64,000 bases of DNA from Paramoeba atlantica (lineage: Eukaryota; Discosea): NCBI GenBank assembly GCA_977017575.1, contig CDRNVI010000040.1:682001-746000 (forward strand), written 5' to 3'. A program made the position numbers and the translations under genes. Numbering within the stretch: position 1 is the first letter of the stretch; every line of letters begins with the position of its first letter. Below, one piece after another: positions 28,097-37,329 of the stretch. Under the pieces are notes generated by a model. It ran no database searches. It was given only the letters and a program-made list of their open reading frames with translations, and was not told where the DNA came from.

Positions 28097-28819
28097 AAGT
28101 CGATCGCTTTTGTGCCAAAGTTTTACCATGCCTTCACGCAATGTCCAGCTTGCCATCTTCTCAATTTATATGGTTAGTTCGCACTTTAGCAGAGTTGTGG
28201 CCAGAAAATATGACCCCAACTGAGTTTCTTTCAGCATTTCCTTCGCATTCCGATTCTCTACATAAATATGAAGCACGACTGACTGATGAACTTTGGGAAA
28301 TAGTGCGTTCGGACATTGATGCGCACATATACTTTGGCATTGCTTGTGATGGGGGGATTGACCATTATATGATATAATGGAAGTGTGATCATGGAGTGTG
28401 ATCATTTTCCTCTTTATGTCAATGCAATACCGATAAAGCCCATCCTCCCTAACACATGGTTCGACCGCGCGCTACCACGAATGCACATCACATCACTTCG
28501 TGGGATTCGGAACACAAAACACAGAGAACGAAAATGGAAATGGAAATGGAAAAAAATCAGTTTCTATAACTTAATGATCAATTCAAATGTAGTAAATTAA
28601 TCATCATTGATCCATGCCGAGTAAATTACTCGGAGCTAAGTCCAGGGTATGTATATCATGGTTTCGAACGCATTTGAAAAGTTTAGGACTTGATGTCAAG
28701 CAGCATTTTCAACAGCATTTTCCGTCTCCCGCTTTCTGACTCTCTTCTCCTTCACTATGGCTCAGGGCTGAAGAGTATGAGATCCAAGTGCCTTTTCCGC
28801 AAGCAAAGTTCCGCTTTTC

Positions 28820-29215
28820 GGGGTGCGAGCGTAGTTGGGGGGTGCGAGCGTAGTTGTTAGACGGTGGGCCTTACAACTTGCAGGTTGTTGGTTCGATTCC
28901 CGCTATCGACAAAACTCGCAACCTGGCGGCCTCAATTCAAAGGGAAAGCGATCAGGAGTGCCTTCAAGGCCCACACCCAACCCCGCTCCCCTGGAGGACC
29001 GACCCGGAACCGCCGAGCTGAACCAGGCTCCATTGCAGCCGCTAAATTGCGTGCTGCTTACGCAAAGGAGGCTTGGGACACAGCCTACACGATGCAACGG
29101 GGTTGGACGCCCGTCCTGGTAGCTACGGTTGGGTAGCCGTGCTCTGGCCGCAAGGCGTCGAGTGCCGTCTGGGAAGGGGGTAGCAAGACAATGAAGGTCG
29201 GTGACCTGAGACTCT
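28820..29215 (+). mobile_element. tRNA-headed SINE-like element (type 2)
   Basis: GTAGTTGTTAGACGG near 28850-28864 resembles a pol III A box, and GGTTCGATTCC at 28890-28900 is a perfect B box about 39 bases on, the spacing of tRNA genes and tRNA-derived SINEs. A GC-rich body of about 300 bases with no ORF of note follows. A 16-base word GGGTGCGAGCGTAGTT is duplicated just before the A box. No folded tRNA with intact stems is evident, so this is a SINE or tRNA remnant rather than a working tRNA. It is different from the SINE at 42307. Confidence 0.5.
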
Positions 29216-29609
29216 ACACTAACGGTTGGCTCTGCAGAGCCCTCCGTGTCTTTTTCTTCTTCTTCTTCCGCTTTTCCGGTGAACTATTCAGAAATCGTTT
29301 TCCGGCCTCCACCTCCTTGTAAGTAGTACAAGGTCTTATTGCTAATAAGGCGACAAATTTAGCTCGATTTTCTGTATTACCCGAGCGCCCAGGCATTGAA
29401 AAATTTCAACTAAATAGTACGATTCCAGTGCAGATCATTGACAAAAAAGTAAAGGTAGATAAAGGTAGGGAAAAATAAATATAGTTACTTTAAAGTACCG
29501 GTCGAGCAGAAACTTTCGTCCACTTTTATTTGGCCCCAACAAATTTGGTCCACATGAATTTTGGTCCGACTTCATTTTTGGGGGGTGAAAATATAAATAT
29601 ATATATATA

Positions 29610-30859
29610 CATGGGTGGGCACCTTCAGAGTGGGGGGGTCTAAAATTCGTAAAACTTGTTCAATTTTGGAAAGTAATAGCGCATTCGAGAGCTCTCAAAT
29701 AGTCTGGTGTAATCGTAAAAAGCACTCTGCGAAAGTTTACGGGAATCAAAGAAAGCTAGAATGGTCCCAAACACGAATTGCAACTTTATTTTTTAAGCGA
29801 AAAAGTCCTTTTTTTCCAAAAAAAAATCTCAGTACCCACAATTTCCCCCTTTTTTCTCAATAACGATTTGAAAGCGCTTGGAGACACTCTTTATGGTCTT
29901 CACGCAAGTACTTTTGAGATCGGTTTGAAGTGCCTCGTATGCACTCTCGATAGAAGAGAGGAGATCTGCGCGATTGCGTGGTCGCATGCGATCCTTGTGC
30001 TGATCCATGATATTCCACAAGTTTTCGATGGGGTTGAGATCCGGTGACTTTGCGGGCCAGGGGAGCGTTCGCACGTTTTGCTGCTGAAAAGTACGCCTTG
30101 CCAAGTTGTGCGCAGGGCAATTGTCCATAGCAACAACTGCACGGTGCCTGTGTAGGTTCAAAAGACCATTACGCTTGGTCATGGCAGCTTCGAAAACAGC
30201 CCCGTTCACAGTAACTCTATTTCCCTGCTCATCTCTATTAGGAAAAATGTGCAGATGAAATCCATGCTTTATGCTTACCCCCATCCACACCATTATACCA
30301 TCGCCCCCTACCCACGCTTCCAGCTCACCTAGCTGCTCTTTTACAGGGTCGGACCGTCGGCAAAGGTAGGTGTTTTTGGTAGACTTCTTGCAGGTAAACT
30401 TTTTCTCATCACACCAAATAATATTATCAAGCTGGTGTTCGCTCCAGCCAGACATGTCCTTACAGAATCGGACTCTAACGTCTTTATGCTGCTGGGTTAG
30501 TCGTGGTTTACGCTGAACTACGCGGAGGATAATATCGGGCTTCAAAGCTCGAGCCAAAGTGCGTCTGGAACACTGAAACCCTCTCTGGAAGGGAAACCGT
30601 GATGTTCGCGATCGTACACGTTTCTGAGGCATTAACGGCGCAAAAAAACTAAAAAAAGCCAAAAAAACTGAAAAATTGCATCTTCAGGGAAAAATAAATT
30701 CCTTGTTTTTCTGTCATTTATCTCGAATGTCTAAAAACGGGAAACGGATGTTGCCATTACACCAGACTATTTGAGAGCTCTCGAATGCGCTATTACTTTC
30801 CAAAATTGGTCAAGTTTTACGAATTTTAGACCCCCCCACTCTGAAGGCGCCCACCCCTG
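29610..30859 (-). mobile_element. Tc1/mariner-superfamily transposon, 1,250 bp, nested
   Basis: Inverted repeats of about 100 bases (CCTTCAGAGTGGGGGGGTCT at one end, its complement at the other) flank one transposase frame. It sits in a TA-rich tract, ATATATATA on both sides, consistent with TA target duplication. Length and layout are typical of the superfamily. Confidence 0.88.
29829..30662 (-). CDS. Tc1-like DDE transposase, N-terminally short
   Basis: A 277-residue transposase that would cut and join at the element's inverted repeats. It has part of the second Tc3-type HTH (CSRRTLARALKPDI) and all three catalytic acids: D in IIWCDEKKF, D in VVAMDNCPAHN and E in SPDLNPIENLW. I count 32 residues between the second D and the E, two fewer than classical Tc1 (DD34E). 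The usual length is 340 or so; the first HTH is not encoded in this frame, so binding may be defective or the start lies in another frame. The catalytic core is uninterrupted. Confidence 0.88.
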   Translation of the reverse strand: MAFFSFFAPLMPQKRVRSRTSRFPFQRGFQCSRRTLARALKPDIILRVVQRKPRLTQQHKDVRVRFCKDMSGWSEHQLDNIIWCDEKKFTCKKSTKNTYLCRRSDPVKEQLGELEAWVGGDGIMVWMGVSIKHGFHLHIFPNRDEQGNRVTVNGAVFEAAMTKRNGLLNLHRHRAVVAMDNCPAHNLARRTFQQQNVRTLPWPAKSPDLNPIENLWNIMDQHKDRMRPRNRADLLSSIESAYEALQTDLKSTCVKTIKSVSKRFQIVIEKKGGNCGY

Positions 30860-31442
30860 TATATATATTATTTTTCCTTCCGCGGCGGTCCAAAATACTT
30901 TTTGACTTTATTGTCAGCCGTTTTCAAATCTTACTAAATTTAGAACTCGCCATTAGAAATTTTTGCTTCTTTCAATCGACACTTCTTTTTTTAGTCTTCG
31001 TGTAATGTCTCAGTCTGTTGAATGGGTGCAGAAAATCTTTGATCAAGATATTTACTCTACGCACGTAGGGTCATCACTATAACACATATAGTGAGGCTGA
31101 AGTTAGAGCAATTTGAGAATTGTGTGTGGCACGAAAGGTTGCAAGTATTGTGAGCTACTGGAATAGCACACAAAGCAAAAACAATCTAAAAGTACGGTCC
31201 TTCATTTTCTGGAAAACGAAAAATCTAATAACGATATCAAACCTCGAGGGAGGCCAAGAAAATATATCTTTTTGTTTCAATGCACGAAAAATTTGGCCCC
31301 AATAATTTTGGTCCACATAAATATTGGTCCGACTTTTTTTTCGAGCTCGAAGGACCAAATTAAAAAAACGTCAAATTTTTTGCTCGATCGGTACTTTGAT
31401 GGCAACGTATTCTTCGAATAACGTTTTTACATAACTTCTTTT

Positions 31443-32852
31443 ATGCCGTCTGAGTTTTTTCCTCGTTCGCTTTCCAGTGTTTCTTCTGTTATTTCAGAAG
31501 ATAGCTCTATTGAAGTGGTAACTTCACCGCTTTTTTTGTCTAAACAGGAAGGTGGAATAGCGTTTTGTCAGAAATTATCATTAGGTCTTGATGTGGCGCA
31601 TGCGGAAGCTTTCCATATACCTATGCAACATGTAGATGAGTCAATCGGAAATTTTTCCCGGTCATCCGAAGATCACTGCATAGATGCTGTTATGCTTGTC
31701 AGCGTTGAAGAAACTAGTAGCTCTTCCACCTCAGAAATTTTTTATTTTCCTTCCATAGATCAGTACGAAGATGAGGCATATTTTTCCTCATCTGTGCTGC
31801 TCAACTCGGATAGCAATGTATCAGAGGCATCGATTTTGTCTCTTCTTCCTCTATCGAAAGTTGAGCAAAGCGAAGACATTCTTTTAGAAAAAGAGTTCTC
31901 GCTCCAAGAAGCAATGTATTCTGATAGCGTATTACCCTGCACAAAAGAAGGAGAATCGGGTAAAAAGACAATTCTACGCAGTGATCAATTCTCAGAACAG
32001 AGTGAACGAAATTTACAAGACAGAAAGAGTAAATTGCATGAACTTAATGTCCGTGCACAGCACTCAAGAAAGAAATGTCATGATTTTTTCTCGGCGGAAC
32101 ACCACACTACAACACTTTCCCGAACATTGTTGGCACCTTATCCTTCCTTTGAAGCCTCAAGGATATTAGACTACTTGTTTTTGGGATCATATACAGATGC
32201 GATGAACTTAAAAGCTCTTCAAGCATTGGGAATAACGCATATACTGAATGTTGCTAAAGAATGTGATAATAATTCTTTTTCTTTAGCATTACGCGATCTA
32301 AACAGAAAGCAATTGACTTGTTCACAGGTATTTCCAGATCAAATACAAATCACGCATCATGACGTAAGTGAGGTTTCCCGTTTGCTGGGAACATCTGAAG
32401 CATACGGGAACGATATTGACATTTCCTATGATCATATACATTCTTGTCTTCCTGCTCCTGACAGACTTGATGGTATATTGGCAAAATCATGGCAACTGAC
32501 GCAAGATATTCATAATGCCCTTTCTCATTCTATAACTTTTCTTCAACTTGGAATACAAGACAAGCACGCGGAAGATATCACACGATTGTTTCTTCCTAGT
32601 ATTTTTTTTATTAATCGCACTCGTCAATCGGGCGGTAAAGTTCTTATTCACTGTCATCGCGGCATCAGTCGTTCTCCTGCTGTTGTTCTCTCATATCTTA
32701 TTCATGAATTTCACTTGACTCTTGAACAAGCCATGAACCATATAGAATCCCGTAGGGCACAAATATGTCCGAATCTTTCTTTCATTTTAGCCCTTGAGGA
32801 TTGGCGCCTTCGAAACAAATGCACAGCATCAAATTTCGAAGTTTTTACTTAA
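31443..32852 (+). CDS. Dual-specificity protein phosphatase
   Basis: A 469-residue protein with a C-terminal DUSP domain (about 238-462). It opens with ASRILDYLFLGSYTDAMN and GITHILNVAKE. The P-loop VLIHCHRGISRSPAVV has catalytic Cys404, and HLTLEQAMNHIESRR with a final LALEDWRL completes the fold. Between strand and P-loop there is a long insert (about 285-390). The first 235 residues are Ser/Glu-rich and match nothing. It removes phosphate from Tyr and Ser/Thr; the substrate is unknown. The gene begins only 50 bases after the end of a TIR element and is the last convincing host gene; repeats follow downstream. Confidence 0.9.
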   Translation: MPSEFFPRSLSSVSSVISEDSSIEVVTSPLFLSKQEGGIAFCQKLSLGLDVAHAEAFHIPMQHVDESIGNFSRSSEDHCIDAVMLVSVEETSSSSTSEIFYFPSIDQYEDEAYFSSSVLLNSDSNVSEASILSLLPLSKVEQSEDILLEKEFSLQEAMYSDSVLPCTKEGESGKKTILRSDQFSEQSERNLQDRKSKLHELNVRAQHSRKKCHDFFSAEHHTTTLSRTLLAPYPSFEASRILDYLFLGSYTDAMNLKALQALGITHILNVAKECDNNSFSLALRDLNRKQLTCSQVFPDQIQITHHDVSEVSRLLGTSEAYGNDIDISYDHIHSCLPAPDRLDGILAKSWQLTQDIHNALSHSITFLQLGIQDKHAEDITRLFLPSIFFINRTRQSGGKVLIHCHRGISRSPAVVLSYLIHEFHLTLEQAMNHIESRRAQICPNLSFILALEDWRLRNKCTASNFEVFT

Positions 32853-33117
32853 AGGGGTGGGGTACGTCTACACTCGAAAGTATGTACACAGTCGCTGGAG
32901 GTCGCTGACAGTCACTGACAATGGCCTGACAGTCGCTGGAAGTCAGGATGACTAGAAATAGGTCGGAGCGCCGGAGTACTATCTGGAATTCAAACCTGCT
33001 GTACCCCCCGTTTTTAAAACTCATTTTATTCATAGTCTAACTAGTATTTTAGTATAAACTTTTAAACCCCCTGTACAATTATTAGTCCACTTTTTTATTA
33101 AACCCCATTCCGGTTTA
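32853..33117. other. Spacer after the phosphatase gene
   Basis: Contains short imperfect repeats of CAGTCGCTG/CAGTCACTG at about 32890-32940. No gene is seen. Confidence 0.4.
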
Positions 33118-33648
33118 CACCTCCGCCAGAAAGTATTCTCCACAAAAATAACGGACACAAAAAGTAATGTATTTATTAGTATCGATCATTTTTTTGAGTT
33201 TTGAAGAGGAACGCAGGAAATTGGGGCACGCAGGGAAGCCATTGAAAGATCGGAAACTCGTCGTAAAGAAACACTTGGAATGTCGCGGAAAGCTAAGGCA
33301 AGATTTGAGCAGGCTCGGAATGGTTCCTCTCTCACACTATTTTAGCGTTGAGTAATCAAAACAATTAAATTGCTAATTCCATGGTTTGTTTGATGTTCCC
33401 AAGAACTGACAGTGCTACACTTTTCCCTCGCACCAGCAGTTATTTAGTTCTTGTGATAGTTACTTGGATTCTTATAGTTCGACCTGTTTTTGTGCTTCAG
33501 TATACTTTACAGATCCGATATGATAAAGTGCAACTTTTTCGAGGCAAGTGGCAACTCGTGGAAATCGACAAAAAGTGTTGTATTTATTAGTATCGACCAC
33601 GAATTTTTGGTCGATACTAATAAATTACAATGCTTTTTGGCAGGGGTG
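33118..33648. mobile_element. TA-flanked MITE with CACCCCGCCAAAAAGTATTG ends (copy 1)
   Basis: Left end CACCTCCGCCAGAAAGTATT at 33118, right end an inverted CAATGCTTTTTGGCAGGGGTG at 33648; TA is at 33116-33117 and 33649-33650. Near each end is a copy of TTTATTAGTATCGA, and at the right it forms a hairpin around GGTCGATACTAATAAA. It is 531 bp; the right 120 bp closely match the copy at 36634. No transposase is present. Confidence 0.65.
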
Positions 33649-34011
33649 TAATGTACCTGTAGCTCGCTATTGTACCGGGTGGGTACAATAAGTGGGAACG
33701 TCTGGTTTTAATGTATCCCCCCTTGCGCAAACGAGACGCCACAATCAATATAATATTGACACTATTCGATGTAAAATGTCTACAAACCTTCAAAAAAGAT
33801 TTCAAAAGCTTGTTTCCTTCAAAATTACCTGCCATGAGGTAAAGCACCTCCCCCGAAACAGCGGGTCTGCACCGCCTCGAAGGGCCAAAACAAATCATTT
33901 CAAAAGCTTGTTTCCTTCAAAATTACCTGCCACGAGGTAAAGCCCCTCCCCCGCGTCAAAAAAGTGAACAAAAACAGTGAAAATATTAAGAGAAACACAG
34001 TAATTAATATT
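33649..34011. repeat. Short tandem of the CATGAGGTAAAGC-type repeat
   Basis: CAAAAGCTTGTTTCCTTCAA plus AATTACCTGCCA(T/C)GAGGTAAAG occurs twice (about 33803 and 33900), separated by about 95 bases. It is the reverse complement of the tandem unit at 50255-50700, so the two arrays share a family. Confidence 0.55.
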
Positions 34012-34880
34012 GCGGTGGTTGTAAAACTACCGCTCTACACTCGATTATTGAAAAAAAAGTGAACAAAAACAGTGAAAATATAAAGAGGAACACATTAATA
34101 TAATAGAAGAAAGAAATATAAAAGGGGGCTCCGGTGGTCCAAAACTGAAAAAAAATTTTGAAAAAAATGGGGGGTCCAGGGGGGGGGGCATGGTCGAGCA
34201 AATTTTTTCGAAAAAATTAGTTTTCGAAAAAAAACCGCAGAAAGGGTAGCCGGGGTCTTGGCGCGCATTTTCCACCCCCCTACCCGGGGGTGACCCCACC
34301 GCGTATCCGCAGGACGGGTCCGCCTAGTTCGGATTTTTTCGGAAAAAAAATTTTGAAAAAAAATTCAACTTGGCGAAAAAAATGACAAAAACGATATTTT
34401 TCCAAAATCGTTTCCCCTATTGTATTTTGATAGTTTGGGACCTATACTAGCTTTCTCGGTAGTTGTTTTCGCAAGGTATCCCTTCTTCGAACCGTGGTGC
34501 GCCCCTCAAAATGACCCATTTTTGACTAAAAAAGGTGAAAAAGTATTTTTTGGACAACAAGGGGCATTTTTGTGTCGAAAGAATGGTATGGTTGAAGTCG
34601 CATTCTCTACCCAATACGTTCGGTAGGCTTTCATTCATGCCTACGAGTGATTTCCCACGCGCAAATGTCGGATTTAGTGCTCTGACAGCAAAAATACACG
34701 AAAATGACCCCATTTGTACCCGAAATTCGGCTATTTTTGGCTATAATCTTTCCGTTTTCCAGGCTAAATTTTCTTTTTTAGTCTCTTCGTTAAACGCGGC
34801 GGTAGTTTTCAACGCGAAGCGCGCAGCATGAGTGACTTCTAAGTTGAAAGCAACCACCGCGTTTAACGAAGAGCCTAAAA
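34012..34880 (+). repeat. Hairpin-ended repeat block, one near-complete unit
   Basis: Best example of the main dispersed repeat. It starts with a hairpin (GCGGTGGTTGTAAAACTACCGC split as GCGGTGG...CTACCGC), then AAAAACAGTGAAAATATAAA, a GGGGGGTCCA tract, CTACCCGGGGGTGACCCC, a central stretch with TTTCGCAAGGTATCCCTTCT, and ends in a 98-bp hairpin whose arms contain CTCTTCGTTAAACGCGG and CCGCGTTTAACGAAGAG. No convincing ORF is present: recurrent frames lack ATG starts. Copies or parts lie, in both orientations, at 34880-35218, 35640-36095, 36303-36480, 37330-39278, 41815-43145, 47960-49275, 54560-56570 and 59290-61065. Confidence 0.75.
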
Positions 34881-35218
34881 AAGAAAATAATAGAAGAAAA
34901 ATAAATAAAAGGGGCTCAGGTGGTCCAAAAAATTTCAAAAAAAATCGGACCCTTGGGGGGTCCATGGGGGGGCATACCGCACAATTTTTTTTTGAAAAAA
35001 TTACTTTTCGAAACAAAAGCGCAGAAGGGGTAGCCGGGGTCTTGGCGCGCATTTTCCACACCCCTACCCGGGGGTGACCCCCCCTCGTATCCGCAGGACG
35101 GGTCCGCCAAGTTCGGATTTTTTCGGAAAAAAATTTTGAAAAAAAATTCAAATTGGCGAAAAAAATGGCAAAAAAAATATTTTTCCAAAATCGTTTCCCT
35201 TATTGTATTTTGATATTT
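34880..35218 (+). repeat. Truncated copy of the hairpin-ended block
   Basis: Abuts the previous unit tail to head and repeats its middle part from AATAGAAGAAAAATA to TTGTATTTTGATA, where it is cut by the TIR element at 35224. Confidence 0.65.
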
Positions 35219-35223
35219 TAAAT

Positions 35224-35501
35224 ACCGTATGCCCCCCCAGTAATAGACCCCCCCCAGTAACAGAGATTTGTCTCGGGAGAGTGGCTGGAGGGGGGAGGGG
35301 ATGTTTGGGCGGGTGGGGTCGCTGGGCTGGGTGAGGGTGGTTGCGCGGGAGCGAATGGCGTAGTTGCTGGGTTGTCTGGGCAGAAAATCAATGCATCCAT
35401 GAACAAAAAATGTTTTTTCCCACCAAAAAAGCATACCCCCAGTAACAGAGATTTGGCCATTCGGATCCAAAATCGATTCTATTACTGGGGTGGCATACGG
35501 T
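35224..35501. mobile_element. Small TA-flanked TIR element
   Basis: Left CCGTATGCCCCCCCAGTAAT at 35224 and an inverted ATTACTGGGGTGGCATACGG ending at 35501, with TA on both sides. About 278 bp, no transposase; an inner CCCCCAGTAACAGAGATTTG is present twice in inverted order near each end. It interrupts a hairpin-ended block. Confidence 0.6.
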
Positions 35502-35554
35502 ATGTTAAATCATCCCTGATGATATAACTCTTCCTTCTTCCTCTCATATTCCCC

Positions 35555-35634
35555 AAAACAACTACCACCTTCCCCCCATTTATCAGGGGTCGCTCGCGCT
35601 ACTCCCGCTAAATAGGGGGGGAAGGTGGTAGTTG
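35555..35634. repeat. 25-bp-arm hairpin
   Basis: AAACAACTACCACCTTCCCC pairs with GGGGAAGGTGGTAGTTGTTT across a GC-rich loop of roughly 35 bases. It is a strong foldback structure of unknown origin. Confidence 0.6.
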
Positions 35635-35639
35635 TTTCC

Positions 35640-36095
35640 TTTTTTCTATTCTAGGGGGGGCATACCTTATAAAAAATTTTTTTGAAAAAATTATTTTTCG
35701 AAACAAACCCGAAGAAGGGGTATCCGGGGTCTTGGCGCGCATTTTCCACACCCCTACCCGGGGGTGACCTCGCCTCGTATCCGCAGGACGGGTCCGCCAA
35801 GTTCGGATTTTTTCGGAAAAAAAATTTGAAGAAGAGTTCAACTTGTTGAACAAAAAAAAAATTTGAAAAAGAGTTCAACAAAAAAAATGGCAAAAAAATA
35901 TTTTTCTAAAATCGTTTCCCCTATTGTATTTTGATAGTTTGGGACCTATACTAGATTTCTGTGCATGTGTTTTCGCAAGCTATCTCTTCTTCGAGCCGTG
36001 GTATGCCCGCGACAGTGGTCCATTTTTGACTAAAAAGGGTGAAAAAGTATTTTTCGATCCCCAAGGGGCCTTCCCGACATCGACATTTTACTAAA
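35640..36095 (+). repeat. Diverged partial copy of the hairpin-ended block
   Basis: Carries the CCCGGGGGTGACC core, the AAATTTGAAAAAGAGTTCAA stretch in duplicate, and the GTGAAAAAGTATTTTTCG segment, then stops before the terminal hairpin. Confidence 0.55.
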
Positions 36096-36200
36096 CAAAT
36101 CGAAAAGAAAATATTATTTGCTCAAGATCGCAATAAAAACAAATTCAGGAGAATTTTTTTTTCAATTTTTTTTCTCGAAAAAGTGAACGTAGTGTAACCA

Positions 36201-36307
36201 GGGGTGCGGAATAATATTTAAATGCGGATTAATATTTAAATTTGCTTTAATATTTATATTGCGGGTTAATATTTAAATCGGAATTTAAATATTAATCCGC
36301 ACCCCGG
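36201..36307. repeat. AT-rich inverted repeat with GGGGTGCGGA ends
   Basis: About 107 bp beginning GGGGTGCGGA and ending TCCGCACCCC, with TTAATATTTAAAT copies inside each arm. It is MITE-like; no target duplication can be assigned. Confidence 0.55.
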
Positions 36308-36489
36308 GTTAGTCACTCATGCTGCGCGCTTCGCGTTGAAAACTACCACCCCGTTTAACGAAGAGCCTAAAAAAGAAAAATTGGTCTGGAAAACTGAGGA
36401 AAAGGGTGTAGTCAAAAATAGCCGATTTTCGGGTATTTTTGCTCTCAGAGCACTAAATCAGACATTTGCGCGCGGGAAAACAGAAGGCT

Positions 36490-37290
36490 CCGCCTTCTGC
36501 CTTTTTGCCTTGCGCCCCCTCCTTCCTCTACGGCCTTGCGTGTCACACACTTCCAGGTACATTTTGGACTTTGTAGGTGTATTACCATGGCAGAGTGACG
36601 AAATATCGAATGAAATCAAAGCGTATACACGTACACCCCGCCAAAAAGTATTGTCCACAAAAATGGCCGACACAAAAAGTATTGTATTTATTAGTATCGA
36701 CCATTTTTTTGAGTTTTGACCAGAATTTTAGTTTTTTTCTCGAACTTTCCAGAAATTTACATAATGAGTTCTGATATACGCGGCCACTTGATCGTGATAT
36801 ACGTTTACAAGGATCTCATATGATAAAGTCCAACTTTTTGGAAGCCAGTAGCAACTCGTGGAAATCGACAAAACGTATTGTATTTATTAGTATCGACCAA
36901 ATATTCGTGGTCGATACTAATAAATTACAATACTTTTTGGCGGGGGTGTATATCAGGCCCCAAACTCTCAAAAAACAGTCTACGAGTTGATTTGGAAAAA
37001 TTATATATTTTCACTTTCACCCGTAAATTTTTAGTTTTTTTTTCAAAATTTCAGAAATTGCTTTGATCACCCTGGTGGGGAGGTGGGGGGGGGCATGGGG
37101 TACCCATCGGAATTGTTGAAAAACTAGTGATCTTGTCACTAAATTCGATTCATACGTCTTTGTAAACATTTTTTTCGAAAACTCACCTGAAACGATATCG
37201 GCACGAAATCGGGCACCAAATCGGGCCACAAATCGGCACGAAGAATTAACCTACGGTAGCGAGGGAGTAGTATCTCCATAAAAGAGTAGT
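36490..37290 (-). repeat. Satellite unit in reverse orientation, split by the MITE
   Basis: 36540-36633 and 36949-37180 match the reverse of the 340-bp unit at 44889, including the CCACCAGGGTGATCA and ACTAGTTTTTCAACAATTCC words. It ends in the GGGAGTAGTATCTCC motif. Confidence 0.6.
36634..36948. mobile_element. TA-flanked MITE (copy 2) inside a satellite unit
   Basis: Ends CACCCCGCCAAAAAGTATTG (36634) and its inverted form to 36948; TA at 36632-36633 and 36949-36950. The interrupted host sequence is the 340-bp satellite in reverse: uninterrupted units near 45070 and 45755 read across the site with a single TA. This gives an empty site for the insertion. 315 bp, with no transposase. Confidence 0.8.
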
Positions 37291-37329
37291 ATCTCCCTAA
37301 AAAGAGTAGTATCTCCCTAAACTAGCCGC

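Larger units (their letters stand above)
29498..31391. mobile_element. TA-flanked TIR element (copy 1), about 644 bp, interrupted by a Tc1/mariner transposon
   Basis: The left end CCGGTCGAGCAGAAA at 29498 is matched by an inverted TTTTGCTCGATCGG at 31391, with TA at 29496-29497 and 31392-31393. Sequence at 29498-29595 and 30865-31391 is the reverse complement of the uninterrupted copy at 51843-52476, so the latter shows the state before the inner insertion. No ORF survives in the element itself, so it is non-autonomous. Confidence 0.75.
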
